Assembly: GCA_949840465.1 (NCBI GenBank)
Contig: CATKXE010000011.1
Coordinates: 1-58,928, forward strand
Length of the DNA: 58,928 nucleotides
Source: an uncultured Lachnospiraceae bacterium
GTDB taxonomy: Bacteria; Bacillota; Clostridia; Lachnospirales; Lachnospiraceae
Direction of reading: 5' to 3'
Shown piece after piece: positions 40,801-49,430 of this stretch (its first letter is position 1; the number at the start of each line of letters is the position of its first letter). The notes beneath the pieces are model-generated. The model saw nothing but the letters and a program-made list of their open reading frames with translations, made no database searches and was not told the DNA's origin. The position numbers and the translations under genes are program-made.

Positions 40801-41147
40801 GCCTCCTGGAGGCCCGGCAGAAGGATCAGGCTGTGTACTTTACGCACCCGGCCGTTTTTCTTATAAATCGAACTGATCTCCCCGGTAATGACAAAACGAG
40901 GCTGCATGGTATCCGCGGCAGCCGTATGGTCTTCTATCCGGTACTCCTTTTTCAGGGTGTAAAGCCCATCCTCCGCCGGTTTTAGCTTCTCGCCCAGTTC
41001 TTCCCTCCAAGCCGGGTGGGTAAAATCCCCGCTCCCCACAATTCCAATCCCTTTGCGCCTTGCCCACAGATCCAGATATTCCGGCGTACAGTCCTTGCTT
41101 GTAGCACGCGAATATCTGGAATGGATATGCAAATCTGCTATATACAT
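37848..41147 (-). CDS. Endonuclease Q-like PHP protein fused to UvrD/Rep helicase
   Basis: The protein has 1099 residues. Residues 1-410 match the endonuclease Q layout: PHP metal residues in ADLHIHSRYS (4-13) and SNSDAHS (about 217), and a Cys4 zinc knuckle (C274, C277, C290, C293). EndoQ enzymes nick DNA 5' of deaminated bases. Residues 465-1080 are a superfamily 1 helicase: Walker A GPGTGKT (about 489-495), FTNQAAGELR, Walker B FVDEFQD (about 697), GDPDQAIYGFRG, ENYRSTPQI and VMTLHGSKGLEF-like TLMTLHGSKGLEF. QMSLF occurs twice, at 419-423 and 1091-1095; both resemble the bacterial beta-clamp binding motif. It is likely a repair enzyme that finds a lesion, nicks and unwinds. No partner gene is adjacent. 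Confidence 0.88.
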   Translation of the reverse strand: MYIADLHIHSRYSRATSKDCTPEYLDLWARRKGIGIVGSGDFTHPAWREELGEKLKPAEDGLYTLKKEYRIEDHTAAADTMQPRFVITGEISSIYKKNGRVRKVHSLILLPGLQEAEILSRKLEAIGNIHSDGRPILGLDCHDLLEILLELCPRAVYVPAHIWTPHFSLFGAFSGFDSVEECYGDLSSYIHAMETGLSSDPPMNWRVSALDAYQLISNSDAHSPAKLGREANLLDIELSYDNLAEAVQTGKGFAGTIEFFPEEGKYHYDGHRKCSVCLTPAETENYQGICPVCGRKLTIGVSHRVEQLADRPEGYLRETRPHYESLVPLPEVIGAALGNSSASGKVQKEYRNLLQKLGPEFCILRELPLEEIRSVSGVLISEGIGKLRRGEVQRIPGFDGEYGEIRLFTQRELDALDGQMSLFAGDLFPETPQAVQKGRKDGGFHASPREKNKEVQVQAAESDRPREQLNEKQQQSIRSMERVTAVVAGPGTGKTKTLVSRMVYLLENRRVKPSRMTAVTFTNQAAGELRTRIREQLGKGAAAKKIQIGTFHSIARKLLKDRGMEFTLAGEIETKEIAEGIIREFDLDIGRKQFLTEVSNYKTGRKQEPAAQPQNACAPFDPAGAGSSRQTAVATGTDQGQPEADIPPDRLQQALEAYQERLHERKVLDFDDLLAEALRLAGEPVEGGVKDGTGQFEYLFVDEFQDISPLQYELIKAWNHNGKELFVIGDPDQAIYGFRGADAGCFARLLGEFPQSVRITLEENYRSTPQILNLASHVISMNPGGTRVLRPNRPDGAPVRIVAAKSEMEEAIFVAKEINRLSGGIGMLEAQDVFIENESRVSGFDEIAVLYRTRRQADLLENCLKKEGIPYVVAGRDDFLMEPAVRGTVSFFKSLIEPQVELAGQLALKLLWDLEAGEMTDSIYENMAGKYRPLLKKKKPQKILEEWMDDLRLEEKKGMQKLYRTSVFYQNMAEFVDALDLGVESDLKRCGQKQYTSGAVTLMTLHGSKGLEFPVVMLYGAKRGLIPFESEKYTSDEEEERRLFYVGLTRARKEMILTVSGDESLFLKEIPGELLVREEARRSRNAGSGRQMSLFDFMK

Positions 41148-41239
41148 CCAAGCACCTTCCTTATCAAAAATGGTTTTCTGTCATGGAAAACAACAGACTC
41201 AGTTTATCATATTTTCTGATACATGACTATAATATATAT

Positions 41240-41267
41240 TTGATTTATTCCTGAAAAATGGTATAAT
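41240..41267 (+). promoter_or_regulatory. Promoter of the flavodiiron protein gene
   Basis: TTGATT (41240-41245) and TATAAT (41262-41267), spacer 16 bp, lie about 57 bp before the start codon. Confidence 0.7.
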
Positions 41268-41324
41268 GTCAAAAGCACTATGAAAGCGGCAACTATATTT
41301 TAAACCAAAAGGAGTGAATTACAA

Positions 41325-43115
41325 ATGGATATTACAAACGATATCAAATATGTGGGTGTTAACGACCACGACGTTGACCTTTTTGAAGGCCAGTATGTCG
41401 TAAAAAACGGCATGTCTTACAATTCTTATGTGATCCTGGATGAAAAAACAGCGATCTTTGACACTGTGGACGCGCGTTTTACCCATGAATGGCTGGACAA
41501 CATTGAGTCTGTATTAGGTTCCCGCAAGCCGGATTACCTGATTGTACAGCACATGGAGCCGGATCATTCCGCCAATATCGCCAATTTTATGCAGGTTTAT
41601 AAGGATACCAGGATTGTCTCATCCGTCAAGGCATTTGCCATGATGAAGCAGTTTTTCGGCACCGATTTTGAAGACAGGCAGATTGTTGTAAAAGAAGGCG
41701 ATACTCTTTCTCTCGGAAAGCATGAACTTGCCTTTGTGGCGGCCCCCATGGTCCACTGGCCGGAAGTCATTGTAACATATGACAGCTATGATAAGGTTCT
41801 GTTCTCCGCGGACGGGTTCGGGAAATTCGGCGCCCTGGATGTAGAAGAAGACTGGGCATGCGAAGCACGCCGTTACTATATCGGAATTGTCGGGAAATAT
41901 GGCTCCCAGGTTCAGAGCCTCCTGAAAAAAGCATCCGGCCTGGATATCCAGACCATCTGCCCGCTGCACGGCCCTGTACTGAAAGAAAACCTTGGATACT
42001 ATCTGGGGCTCTACAATACATGGTCTTCCTATTCCGTGGAGACAGAAGGCATCATGATCGCCTATACCTCTGTTTACGGAAATACAAAAAAAGCCGTAGA
42101 AGCCCTGGCCGCAAAGCTGACTGCAAAAGGATGCCCGAAGGTTGTTGTCATAGATCTGGCGCGCGAAGATATGGCAGAAGCGGTGGAGGACGCCTTCCGT
42201 TATGGGAAACTGGTTCTTGCAACTACCACTTACAATGCAGATATCTTCCCGTTTATGCGTGAATTCATCAATCATCTGACGGAACGGAATTTCCAGAACC
42301 GGATCGTAGGCCTGATCGAAAACGGCTCCTGGGCGCCTATGGCGGCAAAAACCATGAAGAAAATGCTGGAAGGCTGCAAGAAACTGACCTTTACAGATAC
42401 GACTGTCCAGATCAGGTCTGCCTTAAACGACGACAGCAATGCACAGCTTGAGGCTCTGGCCGAAGAGCTCTGCCGCGACTATCTGGCACAGCAGGATGAG
42501 ACAGCCAACAAAAATGACCTGACCGCTTTGTTTAAGATCGGATATGGCCTGTATGTAGTGACCTCCAATGACGGAAAGAAGGACAACGGACTGATCGTCA
42601 ATACAGTATCGCAGGTTACCAATACGCCAAACCGGATTGCAGTTACAATCAATAAAGAGAATTATTCCCATCATGTCATCAAGCAGACCGGCATCATGAA
42701 CCTGAACTGCCTGTCTACCGACGCACCGTTCAGTGTATTTGAGACATTTGGCTTCCAGAGCGGAAGGACTGCGGATAAATTCGCCAGGTGCCAGCCTATG
42801 CGCTCTGATAATGGACTGGCCTTCCTGCCAAGGTACATCAACTCCTTCATGTCATTGAAGGTCGAACAGTATGTAGACCTTGACACACACGGCATGTTCA
42901 TCTGCACCATTACAGAAGCACGTGTCATTTCTGATGTGGAGACCATGACTTACACCTACTATCAGAAACACGTAAAGCCAAAGCCGCAGACAGAAGGCAA
43001 GAAGGGCTTCGTATGCGTTGTATGCGGTTACGTCTATGAAGGGGATGAACTGCCCGAAGATTTCGTATGCCCGCTCTGCAAACACGGGGCTGCGGATTTT
43101 GAACCGATCGAATAA
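41325..43115 (+). CDS. Flavodiiron protein with flavin-reductase and rubredoxin domains
   Basis: The protein has 596 residues in four parts. Residues 1-240 are the metallo-beta-lactamase-like diiron domain with all ligands visible: H76, E78, D80, H81, H144, D163, H215. Residues 245-395 are a flavodoxin (MIAYTSVYGNTKKAVEAL). Residues 405-540 are a flavin-reductase-like split barrel. Residues 558-596 are a rubredoxin with CVVCG and CPLC. The enzyme reduces O2 to water and/or NO to N2O, protecting an anaerobe. The fusion brings its electron donors into one chain. AAAGGAG precedes the ATG. It is monocistronic, with its own promoter and terminator. Confidence 0.93.
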   Translation: MDITNDIKYVGVNDHDVDLFEGQYVVKNGMSYNSYVILDEKTAIFDTVDARFTHEWLDNIESVLGSRKPDYLIVQHMEPDHSANIANFMQVYKDTRIVSSVKAFAMMKQFFGTDFEDRQIVVKEGDTLSLGKHELAFVAAPMVHWPEVIVTYDSYDKVLFSADGFGKFGALDVEEDWACEARRYYIGIVGKYGSQVQSLLKKASGLDIQTICPLHGPVLKENLGYYLGLYNTWSSYSVETEGIMIAYTSVYGNTKKAVEALAAKLTAKGCPKVVVIDLAREDMAEAVEDAFRYGKLVLATTTYNADIFPFMREFINHLTERNFQNRIVGLIENGSWAPMAAKTMKKMLEGCKKLTFTDTTVQIRSALNDDSNAQLEALAEELCRDYLAQQDETANKNDLTALFKIGYGLYVVTSNDGKKDNGLIVNTVSQVTNTPNRIAVTINKENYSHHVIKQTGIMNLNCLSTDAPFSVFETFGFQSGRTADKFARCQPMRSDNGLAFLPRYINSFMSLKVEQYVDLDTHGMFICTITEARVISDVETMTYTYYQKHVKPKPQTEGKKGFVCVVCGYVYEGDELPEDFVCPLCKHGAADFEPIE

Positions 43116-43129
43116 CAGATACCACATGC

Positions 43130-43178
43130 AAAAAAGGCAGGTACTTTACAGACTTTCTGTAGGCTCCTGCCTTTTTTT
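43130..43178 (+). terminator. Terminator after the flavodiiron protein gene
   Basis: AAAAAAGGCAGG pairs with CCTGCCTTTTTT, with a second inner hairpin TACAGA-CTT-TCTGTA in the loop and a run of seven T at the end. Confidence 0.93.
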
Positions 43179-43220
43179 GCCCTGTACGAGACGTTTGCAG
43201 GAATAAAACGGAGGTATTCT

Positions 43221-44573
43221 ATGAAAAATGAAACAGCACCGGCAAACCAGATCACCGAAGGCGTAATCTGGAAACAGCTTCTGATTTTTTTCTTTCCCAT
43301 TGTATTTGGAACTTTTTTCCAGCAATTATATAATACCATTGATACAGTCATCGTAGGGCATTTTATCGGCAAGAGCGCCCTTGCCAGCGTAGGAGGTTCT
43401 TCCACGCAGATCGTCAATCTCGTAGTGGGGTTTTTCACCGGGCTTTCCTCCGGTGCTTCCGTCATCATTGCCCAGTTTTACGGAGCGCAAAATAAACGGG
43501 CCGTACAGGAGAGCCTGCATACGGCCTGCGCCTTTTCTCTGGCCGGAAGCGCGGCGCTCTCCATTCCCGGTATCCTGCTGGCTCCTTATGTGCTGCGCTG
43601 GATGAACACGCCCGCCGAACTATTGCATGATTCCACTCTGTATCTGAGGATTTATTTTGCGGGAATCCTGTTTGTCTTTATTTTTAACACAGGTTCCAGC
43701 ATCCTGCGCGCTGTGGGAGATTCCAAACATCCTCTTTATTACCTGATGGTCTGCTGCCTGCTGAATATCATTCTGGATATCCTATGTGTAGTGCGGCTGC
43801 AGATGGGCGTCGCCGGGGCTGCCCTTGCCACCTTTCTTTCACAGGCAGCCAGTGCGGCGCTGGTGGCGGGAAAGCTGATGAAGTCTGAGGGGCTTCTGAA
43901 ACTTTCTCCCCGGAAACTGGCCTTTCACGTAAACACGCTGAAAGCCCAGCTCCGCATCGGAATGCCTGCCGGATTTCAGTCCGTCATGTACAGTCTTTCC
44001 AACGTCCTCATACAGACTGCGCTGAATCATTTTGGTACAGACACCGTTGCCACATGGTCTGTGTATGGAAAACTGGACGCCGTATTCTGGATGATAAGCG
44101 GAGCCATCGGGATCTCCATCACTACATTTGTAGGGCAGAATTTCGGCGCGCACAAATACGGCCGGGTTAAGAAAAGCGTCCGTGTCTGTCTGGGAATCGA
44201 CTTTTTAATCTCCCTTGCCATGGTTGTATTCCTGCTGGCTTTCCGTATCCCGCTTTTCAGGATTTTTACAAACGATGGAGATGTCATCCGTATCGGCATC
44301 CATATGATGTCACTGATTGCGCCCTGTTACATATTCTTTATATTTATTGAAGTACTCTCCGGAGCCCTCCGTGGAATCGGCGACGTACTGTTCCCTACAT
44401 TCATCACACTGGGCGGCGTATGTATTCTGCGCATCCTGTGGCTTTTCGGCGCGCTCAAAATTCACCCCTCCGTGAGCGCAATCATTTTAAGCTATCCGGT
44501 GACATGGTTTACTACAGGCGTCTTATTCATCGTATATTACCTGTACCGCAAGCAGAAGATCCTGAATCAATAA
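43221..44573 (+). CDS. MATE-family multidrug/cation exporter
   Basis: The protein has 450 residues with twelve predicted membrane helices in two six-helix halves. The first half shows the family pattern around FGTFFQQLYNTIDTVIVGHF and GLSSGASVIIAQFYGAQN; the second has GISITTFVGQNFGAHKYGRVKK. MATE proteins export drugs or metabolites using Na+ or H+. The specificity is unknown. GGAGG lies six bases before the ATG. It stands between two terminators and so is probably monocistronic. Confidence 0.94.
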   Translation: MKNETAPANQITEGVIWKQLLIFFFPIVFGTFFQQLYNTIDTVIVGHFIGKSALASVGGSSTQIVNLVVGFFTGLSSGASVIIAQFYGAQNKRAVQESLHTACAFSLAGSAALSIPGILLAPYVLRWMNTPAELLHDSTLYLRIYFAGILFVFIFNTGSSILRAVGDSKHPLYYLMVCCLLNIILDILCVVRLQMGVAGAALATFLSQAASAALVAGKLMKSEGLLKLSPRKLAFHVNTLKAQLRIGMPAGFQSVMYSLSNVLIQTALNHFGTDTVATWSVYGKLDAVFWMISGAIGISITTFVGQNFGAHKYGRVKKSVRVCLGIDFLISLAMVVFLLAFRIPLFRIFTNDGDVIRIGIHMMSLIAPCYIFFIFIEVLSGALRGIGDVLFPTFITLGGVCILRILWLFGALKIHPSVSAIILSYPVTWFTTGVLFIVYYLYRKQKILNQ

Positions 44574-44610
44574 CCCCTGTCCGCCGCATAAAACCTGTCT
44601 GAAAAAAACA

Positions 44611-44647
44611 AGCCTGAAAAGTGCCGTCTCAAAACACTTTTCAGGCT
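44611..44647 (-). terminator. Terminator after ribU
   Basis: AGCCTGAAAAGTG and CACTTTTCAGGCT form a perfect 13-bp stem with an 11-base loop, followed on the minus strand by TTGTTTTTTTC. It can also help end the convergent MATE gene. Confidence 0.9.
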
Positions 44648-44681
44648 CCACGGTAAATCAGGCAATCCCGTTGTTATACAT

Positions 44682-45308
44682 TTATTTCATCTTGAAAATC
44701 GGACGGATTTTTTTATAAATCAGGAAAACAACCAGCGATACCAGAACACCTTTGAGCAGGTTAAACGGTGCGACCGCAAATATCACAAATGTCGACAGGC
44801 TGGTAATATGGGCGTTCACCGCCGTACCCATCTCCACCAATGCCTCAATGGGCATGCCGAACGCCGCCCCATAAGCCGGAAGCAGGATCCATGCGTTGAT
44901 AAAGCATCCCAGAACCGTCATGACAACCGTCCCCACCGCCATGCCGATCAACGCGCCTGTCCTTGTATGGTTCTTCTGATAGATCCGCCCCGCCGGGACA
45001 CATAATGCGCACCCGATCACAAAATTTGCAGCCTCCCCGACTCCTGCGGTTATGGTTCCATTAACAACCAGATTCAGCAGGATCTTTATCAATTCAATAA
45101 TTGCCCCCGCCAACGGCCCCATCACAAAACAGCCGATCATGACAGGCACCTCACTGAAATCAATCTCGTAAAACGACGGTGCAAACGGAAGCGGCACTTC
45201 AAACAGCATTAATACCACCGCTATGCCGGACAGCATGCCGATCTGCACGATCCTGCGGATATCTGTCCGTGATTCTCTTCTAAATGCTGCATTCGTCTGT
45301 GTACTCAT
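44682..45308 (-). CDS. ribU: Riboflavin ECF transporter substrate-binding protein RibU
   Basis: The protein has 208 residues with six predicted membrane helices. The family motif FYEIDFSEVPVMIGCFVMGPLAGAIIE is clear. RibU binds riboflavin in the membrane and works with a shared ECF energising module encoded elsewhere. The identification is strengthened by the FMN riboswitch in front of the gene. Confidence 0.94.
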   Translation of the reverse strand: MSTQTNAAFRRESRTDIRRIVQIGMLSGIAVVLMLFEVPLPFAPSFYEIDFSEVPVMIGCFVMGPLAGAIIELIKILLNLVVNGTITAGVGEAANFVIGCALCVPAGRIYQKNHTRTGALIGMAVGTVVMTVLGCFINAWILLPAYGAAFGMPIEALVEMGTAVNAHITSLSTFVIFAVAPFNLLKGVLVSLVVFLIYKKIRPIFKMK

Positions 45309-45497
45309 ATTCCCTCTCTCCTCTAAAAATTAATTTTGAAAAAGAAAGAAAATCTTCATGGAAACCCTGCCACTTTCTGCATAGATCCAAAACGTTTATC
45401 CCACGGGCACTCCATCAAAATCCCCGATTAAAAGCGGCCCCCGAAATCCACTTTCCAGAGGCCGTAATGATATCCACGCTGTTATGGCATAAACCTC
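45309..45497 (-). promoter_or_regulatory. Expression platform between the FMN riboswitch and ribU
   Basis: About 190 nt of leader follow the aptamer on the minus strand. One candidate terminator stem, ACGGCCTC with GGGGCCG near 45429-45463, is followed only by CTTTT. I cannot tell whether switching is by termination or by blocking translation. GAGAGAGGG precedes the ATG. Confidence 0.45.
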
Positions 45498-45622
45498 TTC
45501 TCTCATCCAGACTATAACTGTCGGTACTGGAATTCTCTAAAAAAGAGTCACCAGTTCAGCCGCCGAAGCGGGTCGCGGACTGTACCGCCGGTCGGGAATC
45601 ACACCCGGCCCCGAAGAATTCA
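45498..45622 (-). ncRNA. FMN riboswitch (RFN element)
   Basis: On the minus strand the conserved RFN blocks appear in order: GGGGCCGGGTG, TTCCCGACCGGCGGTA, GTCCGCGACCCG, AACTGGTGA, CCAGTACCGACAGT and AGTCTGGATGAGAGAAGA. It senses FMN and turns off ribU when flavin is plentiful. Confidence 0.96.
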
Positions 45623-45640
45623 TTCTTTTTTACAGGAATC

Positions 45641-45669
45641 ATTATAACTTTTTATGAATGCAATTTCAA
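45641..45669 (-). promoter_or_regulatory. Promoter of the FMN riboswitch-ribU transcript
   Basis: TTGAAA (45664-45669) and TATAAT (45641-45646) on the minus strand have a 17-bp spacer and sit just upstream of the aptamer. Confidence 0.8.
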
Positions 45670-45769
45670 GTTTTTTTCAGGATTTTGTTTTCTGATCTGC
45701 CTTACCTTAAAATTACCATCCCGTGTTTGTCATTTTCTTAACTAATTTCAAAAAATTTGGGGGATTTTA

Positions 45770-45797
45770 TTGATTTTATCTTCTTATTATGTATAAT
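45770..45797 (+). promoter_or_regulatory. pckA promoter
   Basis: TTGATT (45770-45775) and TATAAT (45792-45797), spacer 16 bp, leave an untranslated leader of about 85 nt before pckA. No operator was recognised. Confidence 0.7.
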
Positions 45798-45886
45798 ATA
45801 ACATGAAAGAATGTCCATTTTGCAGGATATGCCGCACCGGCTCCTGCACATGCAGACAAATATTGAAGAAGAGAGGTTGATTTAAG

Positions 45887-47491
45887 ATGGCAGAACTCAA
45901 TTTAAGCAAGTATGGCATTACCGGAACTACAGAAATTGTACACAATCCTTCTTTTGAGATGTTATTTGAGGAGGAAACAAGACCCGATCTGGAAGGCTAT
46001 GAAAAGGGACAGGTAAGTGAACTTGGTGCAGTCAATGTAATGACAGGTATCTACACAGGCCGTTCACCCAAAGATAAGTTTATCGTAATGGACGAGAATT
46101 CAAAAGATACTGTATGGTGGACTTCTGATGAATATAAGAATGACAACCATCCGGCTTCGGAAGAGACATGGGCTGTTGTAAAAGATATCGCGCTGAAAGA
46201 GCTTTCCAATAAGAGGCTTTTTGTCGTAGACGCTTTCTGCGGCACGAACGCTGATACCCGCATGGCTATCCGTTTTATCATGGAAGTTGCATGGCAGGCT
46301 CATTTTGTAAAGAATATGTTCATCCAGCCGTCAGAAGAAGAACTTGCAAACTTTGAACCGGATTTCGTTGTTTACAATGCTTCCAAGGCAAAAGTAGAGA
46401 ATTATAAAGAGTTAGGCCTGAATTCAGAAACCGCAGCCGTATTCAATATCACAAGCCGCGAGCAGGTTATCCTGAACACATGGTACGGCGGAGAGATGAA
46501 AAAAGGTATGTTCTCCATGATGAACTACTATCTGCCGCTGAAGGGCATCGCTTCCATGCACTGCTCCGCGAATACAGATTTGAACGGTGAGAATACAGCT
46601 ATCTTCTTCGGCCTTTCAGGCACAGGCAAGACCACACTTTCCACAGATCCGAAGCGTCTCCTCATTGGTGATGACGAGCACGGCTGGGACGACAACGGCG
46701 TCTTCAACTTTGAGGGCGGCTGCTACGCGAAGGTTATTAATCTGGATAAAGAATCTGAGCCGGATATCTACAATGCAATCAAGCGCAACGCTCTCCTTGA
46801 GAACGTAACGCTGGATGAAAACGGCAAGATTGACTTTGCTGATAAGAGCGTGACTGAGAATACACGTGTATCTTATCCGATCAACCATATTGAAAAGATT
46901 GTCCGCCCGGTATCTGCTGCACCGGCAGCGAAAGAAGTAATTTTCCTGTCCGCAGATGCTTTCGGCGTACTGCCTCCTGTATCCGTTCTGACTCCTGAGC
47001 AGACACAGTACTACTTCCTGTCAGGATTTACGGCAAAACTTGCCGGTACGGAGCGCGGCATCACAGAGCCTACACCGACCTTCTCCGCTTGCTTCGGACA
47101 GGCATTCCTGGAACTCCATCCGACAAAATACGGCGAAGAGCTGGTAAAGAGAATGGAAGCCAACGGCGCAAAGGCATACCTTGTAAATACCGGCTGGAAC
47201 GGCACAGGCAAGCGTATTACCATTAAGGATACCCGCGGCATCATTGATGCAATCCTGAATGGAGATATTTTAAAAGCGCCGACAAAGAAGATCCCATACT
47301 TCAACCTTGAAGTTCCGACAGAGCTTCCCGGCGTAGATTCCGGTATCCTTGATCCCCGCGATACCTACGCAGATGCTTCTGAATGGGAGAAGAAAGCACA
47401 GGATCTGGCTGGAAGATTCGTGAAGAACTTTAAGAAATACGAAGGCAATGAAGCAGGAAAAGCTCTGGTTTCTGCCGGCCCTCAGTTATAA
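45887..47491 (+). CDS. pckA: Phosphoenolpyruvate carboxykinase (ATP)
   Basis: The protein has 534 residues and interconverts oxaloacetate + ATP with PEP + CO2 + ADP. In gut anaerobes it often runs toward oxaloacetate, fixing CO2 on the way to succinate or propionate; in this window that direction is an inference. The kinase P-loop [11 protein letters not shown] lies at about 242-252, the metal site [20 protein letters not shown] follows, and ENTRVSYP with the substrate arginine is present. It is monocistronic, with its own promoter and terminator. Confidence 0.97.
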   Translation: MAELNLSKYGITGTTEIVHNPSFEMLFEEETRPDLEGYEKGQVSELGAVNVMTGIYTGRSPKDKFIVMDENSKDTVWWTSDEYKNDNHPASEETWAVVKDIALKELSNKRLFVVDAFCGTNADTRMAIRFIMEVAWQAHFVKNMFIQPSEEELANFEPDFVVYNASKAKVENYKELGLNSETAAVFNITSREQVILNTWYGGEMKKGMFSMMNYYLPLKGIASMHCSANTDLNGENTAIFFGLSGTGKTTLSTDPKRLLIGDDEHGWDDNGVFNFEGGCYAKVINLDKESEPDIYNAIKRNALLENVTLDENGKIDFADKSVTENTRVSYPINHIEKIVRPVSAAPAAKEVIFLSADAFGVLPPVSVLTPEQTQYYFLSGFTAKLAGTERGITEPTPTFSACFGQAFLELHPTKYGEELVKRMEANGAKAYLVNTGWNGTGKRITIKDTRGIIDAILNGDILKAPTKKIPYFNLEVPTELPGVDSGILDPRDTYADASEWEKKAQDLAGRFVKNFKKYEGNEAGKALVSAGPQL

Positions 47492-47510
47492 AAAAAACCG
47501 CACTTCCAAA

Positions 47511-47541
47511 AAAGGCGTCTGCCCATTCGGCAGACGTCTTT
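47511..47541. terminator. Terminator after pckA
   Basis: AAAGGCGTCTGCC and GGCAGACGTCTTT form a perfect 13-bp stem with a 5-base loop. T runs exist on both strands, so it can also stop minus-strand transcripts. Confidence 0.92.
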
Positions 47542-47552
47542 TGAATGTAGGC

Positions 47553-47719
47553 CCGGTATAACCCACGATCACGACCGCTACCTTACACGAAGGATCAATT
47601 TTCATGTGCAGGGAGGCTGAATGAGAGCGATGCCGATGGCACCGTCGATTGAAGGCGACGCGGCGGATGGAACCCTGAGACAAATGAAAGGTCTGGAGCA
47701 TTGTCGTGGGTTATACTGG
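47553..47719. repeat. 167-bp element bounded by a perfect 13-bp inverted repeat
   Basis: GTATAACCCACGA at 47556-47568 has its exact complement at 47704-47716; pairing can extend outward three bases with one wobble. The right arm overlaps the last codons and stop of the minus-strand GH3-like gene. The interior holds further small hairpins but no convincing gene. It may be a MITE-like dispersed repeat or a structured RNA. Confidence 0.65.
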
Positions 47720-49375
47720 AATCTCCGCTGCAAAAAAGCGCTTCTTTTCCACTGTGTCCAAAATGCAGATCCTTTTATTCTGCCCCATAAGATGTCCGCC
47801 TGCCGCCAAATGCTCTTCATATCTTTGAAAGCTGCCCCCTGGTAAGCCGACAATCTGAGGCGTCCCGATCTCATTCATGCCCCTGCATCCCTTATATCCA
47901 TAATTCACGCTGCACAGGCAGTCATCCAAAATCGTCTCCGTCCCTGCCGCTATCTCCCCCGCACACTCCACATAGAACAGATACCGCGGCGGCAGGCCTG
48001 AATCGTCCTCCTGTACACAATAACCTGTAATCTCCATTCCTGTCTTTTTGGCAAACTGTTCCATGGCCTCCTCTAACTGCTCCTGATTGCTTTTTTCCCC
48101 TGCAATATTGACCACCTGATTTTTCCGATAACAGAACTGCACCACCGGCGCCTGCCCATACCAACCCAAAACCTCGATTACATCCCCCATGCAGTAGCGG
48201 TACAATCCGGAATGATTCGTAAACAGGAGCTCATACCTCTCTCCTGCGCAAAGCTCCCACAAAAAGTAAGGCTGTCCGTTTTCCTTCTCCCTCCCTGTAA
48301 GAGGGCAAAACTCAAAAAAACCTGCTTCAGGGAACAAAATATAGGCATCCATTTCATTCATTTTTCCGGCAATGCCGAAAATCCCCTCCGACGCAGCATA
48401 GGCGAAATAATGGATGGGGACGTCCCCCGCATATTGTTTCATCCTGCCTGTATGCAATGGAAAAGCTTTTCCCCCGATTGCCAGCACATACCGGATATCC
48501 GGCCAGATTTTTTGTATCATCCCCTGATTCAGCCCTTTGCGTGAAATCTGCCGCAACTCTTTTACACGCACAGGATTTGGGGGCAGGTTTCTTTTGACGT
48601 ACTCCTTCCACCTGCCGCTTAAAACAACACTCTCATTTACCGTGCCTTCTGCCATGTCATCTAAAAGCATTTCCCAATTCTGCCGGATATAGTCCATCAC
48701 CCCGCATACCCGGTTGATAAATACGCCGTGGATTGCGCTTATATCGCGCTGTGCAAGGGCATACCGGACTTTTACATAAAGCAGATCCTCCAGTGTGTCC
48801 GGGAACAGAACCTCTTTAGGAACACAATAATCCGATGCATCAAACTGATCGTCCCTGTCCATCCACTGGAAAAGAGAACCCGAACGTATACCGTTCATCT
48901 TCCCATTCTCCATATAGGTCTTTGCAAATTCTCCTGTCTGGAAAATCTTCCCGAACACTTCCTTTTCGGGAAGGTTCCTGTAGAAATCCCGAACCATTCC
49001 AAACACTGCCCCATAAGCGTATATGTAATGGAGCTGTAGATCCGTCTCCGTGAGAGGGAGGTATTTCGGTTCCCCCACAGTGCCGGAGCTGATACAGAAA
49101 TAGGCCGCAGGCTCCGCTGTTAAAACAGATTCTTCTCCATCAATCATTTTTAAAATATCCTCTTCATAGTCGCCGTATTCGGAGACGGGAACCCTTTTCT
49201 GGTACTCTTCTGCACTTTGTATGGCATGGAATCCATAGTTTCTGCCAAATACAGTTTCACGGTTCTGATATATGATTTGGGCAAGAAGCTGCCGCTGTAC
49301 TTCCTCCGCCTGTTCCGATGTATCCCGAAGACGCGCCATTGCTTCCTGCCCCAACTTTCCATAGCTGGGTTTCAT
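47711..49375 (-). CDS. GH3-family acyl-adenylating protein
   Basis: The protein has 554 residues and resembles the GH3 family, which joins acids to amino acids through acyl-adenylates in plants and has many uncharacterised bacterial members. Visible are the ATP-binding SSGTVGEPKYLPLT (about 95-108), a central IGGKAFPLHTG, YAASEGIFGI, and ELLFTNHSGLYRYCMGDVIEV in the C-terminal half. Substrate unknown. The last codons (IPV-stop) lie inside the arm of an inverted-repeat element, so the C-terminus may have been altered. It stands alone; GGAGGACAGG precedes the ATG. Confidence 0.85.
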   Translation of the reverse strand: MKPSYGKLGQEAMARLRDTSEQAEEVQRQLLAQIIYQNRETVFGRNYGFHAIQSAEEYQKRVPVSEYGDYEEDILKMIDGEESVLTAEPAAYFCISSGTVGEPKYLPLTETDLQLHYIYAYGAVFGMVRDFYRNLPEKEVFGKIFQTGEFAKTYMENGKMNGIRSGSLFQWMDRDDQFDASDYCVPKEVLFPDTLEDLLYVKVRYALAQRDISAIHGVFINRVCGVMDYIRQNWEMLLDDMAEGTVNESVVLSGRWKEYVKRNLPPNPVRVKELRQISRKGLNQGMIQKIWPDIRYVLAIGGKAFPLHTGRMKQYAGDVPIHYFAYAASEGIFGIAGKMNEMDAYILFPEAGFFEFCPLTGREKENGQPYFLWELCAGERYELLFTNHSGLYRYCMGDVIEVLGWYGQAPVVQFCYRKNQVVNIAGEKSNQEQLEEAMEQFAKKTGMEITGYCVQEDDSGLPPRYLFYVECAGEIAAGTETILDDCLCSVNYGYKGCRGMNEIGTPQIVGLPGGSFQRYEEHLAAGGHLMGQNKRICILDTVEKKRFFAAEIPV

Positions 49376-49430
49376 CCTGTCCTCCGTTCATTCATATGCT
49401 TACCTGTACACTTACTTTCAAAATTCAGCG

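Noticed and set aside
47486..47701. 71-residue open frame in the pckA-GH3 gap
   Set aside because: It lies within the inverted-repeat element and the pckA terminator, with no ribosome site.
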